Translations under genes and position numbers: made by a program
Notes under the pieces: generated by a model
Seen by the model: the letters and a program-made list of their open reading frames with translations, nothing else
The model's database searches: none
What the model was told of the DNA's origin: nothing
Shown: piece after piece, positions 54,760 to 64,000 of the stretch
Layout: each line of letters begins with the position of its first letter
How positions within the stretch are numbered: position 1 is the first letter of the stretch
Source: Leptodactylus fallax
Lineage: Eukaryota; Chordata; Amphibia; Anura; Leptodactylidae
Direction of reading: 5' to 3'
NCBI GenBank assembly: GCA_947044405.1
Contig: CAMRHE010000166.1
Coordinates: 2,729,501 to 2,793,500 of the forward strand
DNA length: 64,000 nucleotides

Positions 54760-55125
54760 TAATGGCAGTTTGTTCTATATTGAGCAACAACAACCCCCCC
54801 TCCAAAAAAATGGATATTTTTCAGACTAGCACAGGCTGCATCAGTATTATGTTGTTGCAACAGCAGTGTGTATGTATATTGGGTAACCAAAAAACCCTTA
54901 AACCAAAGTTTTTCAGCAAAGGTTGGATCAGTGTTTTACCATTACAATGGCAGTTTGTGTGGAACTAAAGAAAAAAAAACTTTTGCCCAAACAAACCCTT
55001 AACAAAAGATTTTTCTCTAACAATTACAGGACTGACTTTGTCAGTAAAAACAATGTAAGATACTCCGTGGACAGCCACAGAACAAACTGCTCTACTGCAA
55101 AAAAAAATAAAAAATACTTAACCCT
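54760..55125. repeat. Uncharacterised repeat block c, tandem copies
   Basis: Three diverged repeats of 'aatggcagttt(g/c)t…tattg(a/g)gtaac…aaaacccttaa…(g/t)a(t/g)ttttcag…' at about 54763, 54865 and 54945, spaced 80-110 bp. Confidence 0.55.
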
Positions 55126-56113
55126 TTCATTGCCAGTAATATAATTTTAACTGGTGTCTATGGAACTCTGTGAAAACTGTAGTAGCCATGCTCACAGCAG
55201 ATATATTCTCTCTCCACTCCTATGATTTATCTGACTATCTGCTTGTAATTGATTAAATCTAACTAAACTTGCTTTTACTTCACCTCCTATTATTCTGTAG
55301 CTCTATTGCAACTGTTTCAGTTGTTTTGGAGCAATTACTTTGGATCATGCAGTGATTAATAACATGTCTATCCCCTAGGTTGACTATCAGTAAAATGACT
55401 TTTCTTCTTCCTACCCACAACATCTTAAATTGTATATGTGACATCAGCAGTGTAAACGCTCCACCTACCACTCATTATTGGCTCAGAGGATGTCAAGTGA
55501 TTTCAGGTGATGCCATGACATCACACACGTTTCTCCTCTGTATTTTCAATGTGCAATGCATGTTGCGGAAGTAATTTTAGTTCACCCGAAATGAATCGCA
55601 AAGTATTCAGTGTTGTTAAAAACCAAACAATTTGGACTATTTGGTTAAATCCATCACCTAGCAAATCTTTTCGCCCATCTGTAATTGGCAAAATTCTGAT
55701 ACATTGGGACAATTTTATTAAGACTGGGGTATTGTACGCCAGTCTTAATAAATGGACTGACTTACTGCAGGGGACCAAGAGATTAGGAAGAAGCTGCAGC
55801 CTCTTCATAAATCTGTCTGCCTTCCCCACTCTAGAATAAAAATCTATGCTAGTTAGGAGCTGCCGTAGATTTCCATTGCAACACATGCCAAAAAGCTGTT
55901 GTTAGTTATAATAAATCTGACAGAGTCATGGACGCCTTGGCGCTTCCTGATCTCCACCCTGCACCACACCTATTTGTACAGTGTGGCGGGCTAGGAATGG
56001 ATCTGAGCTTGAGGCACCCATTTAGCACAAGAAAGTGCCTTGTGCCAAATTTGCACCTTAATATAGTTTGCCTGTGTCTTTTTAAAAAAAAAAATAAAAA
56101 TCAAGAAAATTAG
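55126..56113. other. No recognisable gene
   Basis: A few palindromic phrases ('tattaagactggggta…gccagtcttaata' at 55717-55752) but no element boundaries. The frames here lack motifs. Confidence 0.4.
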
Positions 56114-56275
56114 CAAAGCATTTAAAGCACCAAAAAGGTAACTTGATCAGTGAGTATTAGTATAGAACACACTGTGTGATTGTTTTTTGTTTTTTTCTGT
56201 AATAACAGCATTTTGTATGTATTCGTAAACAAAGCACTATTGCCAAAAAAAACCCTTAACAAAATGACATTTTGC
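56114..56275. repeat. Uncharacterised repeat block c, weak copy
   Basis: 'aaagcac(c)aaaaaggtaacttgatcagtgagtat' matches 42625-42662, and 'tttgtatgtattcgtaaac…aaacccttaacaaaa' matches the body of block c. Confidence 0.5.
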
Positions 56276-56684
56276 ACTATATTCTACCACATGCTGCATC
56301 AGACAGCACTCTAAAAAGATGAAATATGGAAAAAGCGTGCCAGTACCTGATCCAAAGTAAAATTCTAAAACAAAAAAGCAGCACTCCCATAGGGCACTTT
56401 ATTGTAGGTAGGTACATATTTTTTATTGGGGACCAAGTCATGCTATACAGGTCATAACTCTGCGGCAAAGTTTACTGCTACTGCAATCTAGCAGGTTAGG
56501 TCTCTGGCCATCAGACAGTCAGAGACCCTGGAGAGAAAACAGAAGCTGTAATCTTCTTTACACAGTAGAAACAGAATGAGCGCTATACAGTATATAGAGG
56601 AAGTGTCAAGATTCTCTGACAGTTTTGGCGACTTCCGTTGTGGCAGAGTTGTTGGGTCCAGACCCAGGTCAGCTTTGCCAGTAA
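56276..56684. other. No recognisable feature
   Basis: Nothing beyond short A-runs. Confidence 0.4.
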
Positions 56685-56922
56685 GGGTGGGTTCACACCT
56701 GCGTTCCAGTCCGTCCGTTGCCAATCCGAGTGAAAATCTCGGCGAACGGGATTGGCATCGGATACAGACCGGTCAGCGACGCATTGGTTAAAAACCCATT
56801 CATTTGAATGGGTTTTTAAAGCAATGCGAGGGTGTCTGATTGCACCCTCTGCGCAGTGAATCCTTTTTTTTCGTCGGAAACAAAGTCGGACAGGCAGGAC
56901 TTCGTGTCCGACGAAAAAAAAA
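56685..56922. mobile_element. Harbinger-type foldback element, right arm missing
   Basis: Same family as 18834-19251: GGGTGGGTTCACACCTGCG after TAA (56682-56684), full left arm and central hairpin ('cgtcggaaacaaagtcggac' / 'gtgtccgacg'). Breaks off right after the A-tract. Confidence 0.85.
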
Positions 56923-57411
56923 TCAGCTAGTCTAACTATTAGTAAATCTGGGTCCTTGTGTGAAAAAAAAACAAACACTCGCCTGGTAATTTAAAGAGGA
57001 TGTCCAGGCAGTAGCAGCTTACTTCCTTGGACCAAGGGATTGCTGATGATGGACTCAGGGGTCAAAGAAACATCACAACCCCTTTATAACCTTTACAAGC
57101 TTGGTCATTAAGGTGTTAAAATGACAGATCTGGGGAGAGGGAGGTTTAAAAAACAAAGGTTGGAGGAGCTATTTTGTGGAAATGACTAATATTGGGACAC
57201 TGAAGTTATGCACAATGTTAAAGGATGGAACTGTGAACCTACAGTACCTGTGGTTGTGTCTGCACCTGATATATGCAACACCTCATAGACGAGCTCATTA
57301 GAAACCCTATGGAACAGAAAAACATTGTTCTGAGTCAAGTGGCCCCTCTCTCTGTTATGAGTCCAATTATGGTAGACATTCTGGAACCTTCCTCCTCTGG
57401 ATTAAATAGCT
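56923..57411. other. No recognisable feature
   Basis: No repeat termini or coding signals noticed. Confidence 0.4.
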
Positions 57412-57414
57412 TTA

Positions 57415-57728
57415 GGCCGGGGCCCCACGTGGTGTAAACGCCGCAGTTTGGCTGCGGTCAGAAAAAAAGTGGTGTTTTACAGTCACAGCAAAGTGGATGG
57501 GATTCTAGGGAATCCCATCCCCACTTTGCGATAAAATACATGCAGCAGAAATGTTGCTATTTTCAAAATCGTTGCATGTCAATTATACTTACAGAAACGC
57601 CGGCGGTTTCTCTATTGGTATAATTGCAGAAAGTCTTTCTGTGCCAAGCGCTGCGGGAAGAACCACGATGCGTTGCCACCATGGTTTTTCCCACAGCGCT
57701 TTTTTGCTGCGAGACACCACTTGTGGCC
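57415..57728. mobile_element. GGCCGGGGCCCCAC-type MITE, TTA duplication
   Basis: 314 bp between TTA 57412-57414 and 57729-57731. The left 'ccccacgtggtgt' and right 'acaccacttgtgg' are inverted; inner arms include 'ggatgggattc-tagg-gaatcccatcc'. Confidence 0.85.
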
Positions 57729-57731
57729 TTA

Positions 57732-58831
57732 GCCTAAAACTGTTATTGAAAAGTATTCACATTTTGGAAAATTATTCTTTGTGTAACAAAATGTTAATCA
57801 ATTTTCCTATACACAATTCCTCAAGTTTATCAAGATCTCTGCTTGCAATAGTTGAATAGGAAGCCCTGATATACATATATCTGTTTCTGCAATCAGTCCT
57901 TCCAATGGCAATGAATTCAGAACAAATAATAAAATATGGAGTTAATAGGAGTATATATTTTGTAAGTATTATTTGTAACAATTTAGCATATTTAGGTTTG
58001 ATATTACAGCTATTGAACAAACATGCACAATGTTCTTTATACATTTTCAGGCCACTGTGTTATGAACATACCCAAACCATTACCTACTGTATGTTTTATT
58101 TGTCCATCTGCCATCAATATTCTTATCACACACTTACAAACAACGAATATTAGAACAATGGGCCACATAAAGAATACTTTGAGCAGATGGTGGATTTAAT
58201 GTTTCAGTAATTTCTTATATTTGCTAGAGGGAATTAGAAAGGGTACATCAGATGTAAATGTCATTGTATAAAATAAGCACATATTTCATTCCAAACATTG
58301 ACTATCCAACAACTGTAAGGTTCTGGATCAGTCTGTGAACTATCATAGTTAATTGGTTTGGGACTAATGTGTATCTTTTATTAGATATTTTGTCTATTGC
58401 TGCACATTTTGTGTAATTTGTTTAAATGTTGCTTAGCATTTATTAAGACAGTTTGTCCTTGATAGTCGTGCACCTTTAAGCTTTGCTTGCAGTTCAAGAA
58501 ATGGCACAATAAAGCTTGATACAGTGTCCAAGAGGTAGAGGCAGCTGTTCTGACACACACACACGCACACATCTCTTAGGTTACCATCTTCAGATTTCCA
58601 TTGCTAAACATGGAAAGGAAAAATGGTGTAACTCACTCATTACACATTTCTGAGCTATAACAAAGAGGGCTTTTATATTTTATAGTAATTAGTAGTGTCC
58701 TGTTAGTTGAATCATTATTAATTTAGTATTATTTACTATTATAAATGACTTAATTAAATATTCAAATTTTAAAAACACCCAGAGCCCCATTTCCCATTTT
58801 CTTTGAATTCTGTATTGTGCTGTCCCTCTGT
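57732..58831. other. No recognisable feature
   Basis: AT-rich, with a short CA run at 58554-58571. No gene or element ends. Confidence 0.5.
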
Positions 58832-58833
58832 TA

Positions 58834-59773
<940 letters not shown>

Positions 59774-59775
59774 TA

Positions 59776-60030
59776 TTTCCCTTATTGGGGCAGCATAGCT
59801 AGTGCAAATTTTTTGAGCAGCATGGCCAGCCTTGTTTATTGATGGTAATAGAGATGAGAGAATTGATTCAGAAATAATTGAATTTTGGTCCAAGTTTCTT
59901 AAAAATGTTGAATTTCAATGAATTGAAAGCTTTACCGATATGTTTCACATGAATCGCTGAAAATGGCACCCGCAACATGAAAGCAAAGAAGATCACATGA
60001 CCTTGTGCAGTGGCCAGGTAAAAAAGAACT
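59776..60030. repeat. Possible fragment of the TAGAGATGAG MITE family
   Basis: 'taatagagatgagagaattgattc' at 59847 and 'cacatgaatcgctgaaaatggc' recall 22743 and 30285 elements. Degraded; no second end. Confidence 0.4.
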
Positions 60031-60036
60031 CCTGTG

Positions 60037-60113
60037 AATTTATTCCAAGAACTACATTTTGGTCCAAAAGGTCCAATACTCCTAGGACCAAAACTTAGTT
60101 CTTGGAATAAATT
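60037..60113 (+). other. Long near-perfect hairpin (77 nt)
   Basis: Arms 60037-60065 and 60085-60113 pair at 27 of 29 positions around a 19-nt loop. The size resembles a microRNA precursor, but it may simply be the centre of a foldback transposon. Confidence 0.6.
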
Positions 60114-60776
60114 TACATCAGTTCTTTCTCACTATTTTGGGGTGCTGCCTATTTTTGATTACTGGAGGGATAAACTGCTGGACCCTATGGATTTGTACCC
60201 ACATTTGAACTTTTACATGGTGCTGCTCTAAATACTACGTGTTTTTAGATAGATAGATACGCCTAATTGCTTATTTTGTGCATTAGTTTGGGTTTTACAC
60301 TGCTGATAAATACCTATCAGTTCTGTGGCAAATCTACTGACATCCAGCACTCATTTTTTTCGTTGCCAAAGATACAAAATTGTGTATTTTGTACATCAAA
60401 CTTCTGAGTTTTATTATACACTTTAGTTAAAATGTAACATTTTTAAAAGTCCAACAGTGCAAGTGTGTTTTTAAACTGGCTGTGGTACCACAGAAACTGG
60501 AGCACTTCTGATTCTTTACTTGGACTGAAATGATGGCCTGAATATACATAGAGTAGGAAACTTCCTTACACATTTCAGGTTAATACATTATAGGATTGAT
60601 GGGCCACTATGTGGTGGTAAGGTTTACCAGTAGTGTTGGGTGAACTTGGTGAGAAGTTTGCATGGTTTGCCTGGTGTTTTTGTTTCCAGAACAGCTATTA
60701 TACTCTGAGGTCTTCAGGCTAAAAAGAATAATAAGCAGAAGCTCAGGGAAGGTGCATAAACATGGCAAACAGTCAT
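60114..60776. other. No clear gene; partial MITE sequence at the end
   Basis: From about 60690 phrases such as 'attatactctgaggtcttcagg' resemble the hAT-type elements at 33230-33525. Confidence 0.35.
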
Positions 60777-61117
60777 ACTGTCAGTGACCGACTGCTCCAC
60801 CCTAGGTGTGAGAAGGAGCGCTATCGGAAGTCTTTCCTCCCCACCGCGGTTAGGCTGTACAACCAACACCGACCTAAGCGGAGATCATTACATACAGAGA
60901 ACTGAAATATCTCTCTGCCTGTTAAATCCCCCCCCCCCCACTCTGCTACGTCCTATCTGTCTGTCTGCTATTAATGTAATGCCTCTCACCTTGGAACATT
61001 CCTGTACATGTTGTATTTGTATTTGTATCTGCTTATCTTATCTTTGCTGCTGTAACACACTGAATTTCCCCACTGTGGGACTATTAAAGGACTATTATTA
61101 TTATTATTATTATTATT
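60777..61117 (+). mobile_element. L2-type LINE, 3' end
   Basis: The last codons of the LINE reverse transcriptase frame are readable (LLHPRCEKERYRKSFLPTAV … RLYNQHRP, stop at 60903-60905). The 3' UTR then has the hallmark 'tgaatttccccactgtggga' and 'attaaagga', followed by (ATT)n, as in vertebrate L2 elements. Heavily 5' truncated. Confidence 0.85.
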
Positions 61118-61311
61118 ACTCACCTCTCCTGGGCTCTGTCACAGCATCAGCAATGGGTCTCCATCCTCTTCAAGCTTCTTCTGTTCTCCTGAATGATGTG
61201 AGTAGCCTTGGAGGAATTCTGAACAGGATGAGAACTGGCACCAGAGGCTTCAACAGAACCCATGAGAGGTGAACATTGCGGTTTATGTTTACGCACCTCC
61301 CCTGGGCTATT

Positions 61312-61362
61312 GCTTATTATTATTATTATTACTATTATTATTATTATTATTATTATTATTGA
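61312..61362. repeat. (TTA)n microsatellite
   Basis: About 50 bp of ATT/TTA with one ACT interruption. Confidence 0.95.
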
Positions 61363-61699
61363 GATCTGAAGTGTGTTGATGATTGTGTCAGATGTAGGAC
61401 AGTAATATTTGATTTCAGTAGGACAGTATTATTTGGCAGTTGTAAGGTGGTATGTGGGTAAATAGTGATATGAATTGTATGAAGCAGTTGTATTATATTA
61501 TTTGCTTGGTTTATGGTTGTATGTGAGTTATATGGTGATATTAGGTAGATGTATGGATGCATGAATTGGCACTTTTATAATAGTTTTTAGGCACAGTATT
61601 TTTTGGTAGTCTCATGATATTATTTGACATGTATATAGTGTATGAGGAAAAAAGCTCAACATTGAAAAATCTAAATTCCCCCTCCAACCCGATGAATTA
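61363..61699. other. No recognisable feature
   Basis: Low-complexity GTAT/TTAG-rich sequence. Confidence 0.4.
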
Positions 61700-61975
61700 A
61701 TGGCGTTTTCAGGGTTCATATTACTGATGGTCTATCTTTTAGATAGACCATCAATATCATATTGGCAAGGATTCAACTCCAAATACCCTAAAGATCATCA
61801 CTCTGTTTATTTAGTAGTCTGTGCAAGTCTAAGGAGCAGTGTAAATACTAAAGAGGCTGCAGATCACAGCCAAGCATCTTGGTCCCTTTAAACTGCTGAT
61901 AAGGGCAAGTGCCAAGAGCTGGACCCCCATCAATCTGATACTGAAAGTCTATCCTAAGGATAGGCCATCAATATT
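61700..61975. repeat. Candidate MITE with 'GATGGTCTATC' motifs
   Basis: A perfect 12-bp hairpin GATGGTCTATCT-ttt-AGATAGACCATC at 61726-61752, and a related 'gtctatcctaaggataggccatcaat' near the right end (61947). Fits a foldback element; target duplication unclear. Confidence 0.5.
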
Positions 61976-63149
61976 GGGATTCCAGAAAATCTTTTTTAAA
62001 AAAATAAAAAATATTACATGTTTTACATACTATTCTATTGAAAATACTAGAGCAGGGAGGAATTGCTTGTACTCCAGCTTCTAAGCTCACTACTAACAAT
62101 CTTGTTTGCTTTGTTACTATAGCAAGCAAAATGTCCATTCTCTGCAGTTGCAATTAAGTTTAGTGCATCCATTAATTCCAAATAACATCTGTTTTAATCT
62201 ACGAATGGCTTATATAAACTTGTTTCACTTTATCCAAAAAACTGATTCAAGTTATTTTTGGACAGCTTAATGCTTCCATCATACTTCCAAGATGAAGGAA
62301 ACCATTTAATATATGTGAAAATCTCCAATGTTTGTTCCCATTATAATTGTTTCGTCTGATTTCTTTTGGTTTTGCAGCTGGATGAATCATTGAGAGTTGA
62401 ACAATAGAATGTTTTTGAATCTAGGTCCTGAAGAGATAGGAAACCAAATGAACTTTTGATTCAAAGGTCCAAAAGATCACACACTATGCATATAATCAGC
62501 CAGTCTTATGAATGCTGTTTTTCCCAATTACAAATGCTGAATTATTACCATCTGTGTCAGATGTATAAAATGTTTGACCACACATTGAACTTTCCATATC
62601 TATTTATAAATCTTTGGGGTATTTGATCTGCAAGGAATACAATAATGCTTTGTGCAAAATTGTAGTAGTCAAGGGAAGTAAAAGGCAAAATCAGAAAAGG
62701 AGATTTTTCTTGCCCATGTAAAAAGTATTCTGCCTGACCCAGTGAAGAAATTGGATTTATTAAATGTTGGTCCTTTTTATTCTTATGTGATCTTTTTGAG
62801 TAACTAATTTGTATGCTGTATAAGTGTGACTAATAACTAGTATATATTGAGCAATGGTAGATTCAACCCTACTTCCAAAACTCTTTTGTCATAAACCCAT
62901 TAACAAAAAAATAATGCACCTGGATAAAAATGTCAATTACTACAAAAAATGGCATCCAGTTGTCACAGGCAGATATGTAATAGATTACAGATGTGGTCTG
63001 ATTAAATCATATGTCTTACTACAAGAGGACATCAAAGCACTTTCCCTTTAAAAGGGCTCTTAGAGGCCTTTTCTGGATGGTGTACCTCTCAGTGAGAGAG
63101 TGACTGGTAGACATGGTTCTTTGATGCACTCTGACATTTTCCTCAATCG
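61976..63149. other. No recognisable feature
   Basis: AT-rich sequence without motifs. Confidence 0.5.
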
Positions 63150-63765
63150 ACAAACTTTGAGATGGGGTACATCACTGTATTGAGAGAAGCAGGATGGCAT
63201 TTCTATAAATTGCCTGCCATCTAAGCAATTCTGTTAGGAGGTTTTAGAGTATTGGTTACATAAGGGCACACACACGGCAAGCCCCAGACAGACCATTAGT
63301 AGAGAGGATCATTTGATCCACTGACAAGCACAAGCAGCTCCCACAGCTTCTTTGTCCACCATCCAGACACAGATGGCAACTTCAATACTTACCTTTCTCT
63401 CTGCCTGTATCATTTCAAGTCACTTGGAAGAAGGAACATTGGTGCCAAAGTGCCCATTAAAAGGCCAATAACAGCTATCCACCATCACCTTGATTTGCAG
63501 TGGTGTCAGGAACATGAAATCTGAACATGGTCATGGAGTGGAGCTATTATTTTTATCTACAAATCCTGCCTTTTTTGTGAAGCCACAAACTTCCCCAACT
63601 GCTGTTGTGGTGATCTGGGGAACCATCACATACAACCAATTGGTCATCCATAGTAGTGATGTGAGGAACACTAACAGCTCAGTGATGTTTAGGACATAGT
63701 GAGGCCAGGACCATTTTAACACTTCTCCTAAGTGTCTCCCCCATACATACATAATTTAATGCCAC
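63150..63765 (+). pseudogene. Decayed Tc1-type transposase, lineage D
   Basis: Readable in shifting frames: 'DHLIH*QAQAAPTASLSTIQ' (about 63311-63372), 'CIISSHLEEGTLVPKCPLK', 'KRPITAIHHHLDLQWCQEHE' (about 63460-63520) and 'VVVIWGTITYNQLVIHSSDV' (63605-63662). The order and wording match a widespread Tc1-like lineage whose transposase has DRLIHRQAQ…TASLSTIQTQV, HRRLRLEWC and GVMVWG-AYN blocks. Several stops and frameshifts, and no end repeats found. Confidence 0.75.
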
Positions 63766-64000
63766 TTTAAGTAGCGCCCTGCCCCCTCAGTCACCAACAA
63801 TATATATTACATACAAATTAAAAAAAAAAAAAGGTATACTCATGCAAGGAGCTGCCTATAGACTCCAGCTGTAGTGGTGTTTTTGGGTCTGTGCTCATTG
63901 CACCTTTTTGCAGCAGACATCATCTGCTGAAGACTGAATTGTGGAGCACTCAGCTGACTTTTCTACATGATTTGGATCAGCTGTTGAGGCCTCCAGTATC
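63766..64000. other. No recognisable feature
   Basis: An A-run at 63821-63832; otherwise nothing noted. Confidence 0.4.

Noticed and set aside
60784..61272. 162-codon plus-strand frame at the L2 tail
   Set aside because: It is out of frame with the recognisable LINE codons and runs through the (ATT)n repeat as poly-Tyr.

Overview
The window reads as vertebrate intergenic DNA, most likely from a frog or toad with a large, transposon-rich genome. I found no convincing host exon, tRNA, rRNA or CRISPR array. The amphibian guess rests on the mix of elements: several Tc1 transposon lineages, piggyBac, hAT and PIF/Harbinger-type foldback elements (MITEs), an L2 LINE 3' end, and the abundant 'agagatgagcgaa' and 'ggttcacacctgcg' foldback families. 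A fish remains possible. Almost every long reading frame that makes sense is a transposon gene, and most are broken.

Layout. 1-846: end of a Tc1 element. 900-3700: weakly defined repeats with nested MITEs. 3709-5250: a decayed Tc1 (lineage A, reverse strand), inserted in an older repeat that continues to about 6030. 6200-13000: sparse DNA with a dead hAT transposase at 9841-10958. 13007-13881: piggyBac-type MITE. 14594-21894: three tandem copies of a 2-2.6 kb repeat unit, each carrying the same hAT MITE insertion; two also carry a Harbinger-type foldback insertion, and one is split by a Tc1-A element. 22095-22731: solo LTR. 24902-29449: a young LTR retrotransposon derivative with a gag-like frame, no pol, and LTRs in inverted rather than direct orientation. 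29650-31530: MITEs. 32743-35558: a 2.8 kb hAT-type non-autonomous element containing about 32 copies of a 31-bp minisatellite. 36020-37250: deleted piggyBac element. 37300-39215: large inverted repeat with a deleted Tc1 (lineage B) at its centre. 39740-41370: full-length Tc1-A with one frameshift. 44153-52982: a second Tc1-A copy split by a nearly intact Ty3/gypsy retrotransposon (44962-52157). 53-58 kb: old repeats. 58834-59773: Tc1 lineage C. 60.7-61.1 kb: L2 LINE tail. 63150-63765: decayed Tc1 lineage D.

How the parts work together. The Ty3 element has everything expected of an autonomous retrotransposon: LTR promoter, primer-binding site, gag with zinc knuckle, protease-RT-RNase H-integrase, polypurine tract, and a strong candidate -1 ribosomal frameshift signal at the end of gag. 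One base of extra T in gag is its only obvious lesion. Its LTRs differ at about nine positions, so it is recent. The element at 24.9-29.4 kb must depend on proteins supplied elsewhere. Two Tc1-A copies share the same transposase frameshift, so a dead gene was still being moved, which implies supply of transposase in trans. Several target-site duplications can be read directly: TA for Tc1, TTAA for piggyBac, 8 bp for hAT, TTA/TAA for Harbinger-like, and GAGA or ATGAC for LTR elements. One insertion has its unoccupied paralogous site within the window.

Limits. Family names come from recognised protein and terminal motifs, not searches. Coordinates of old, decayed repeats are approximate.
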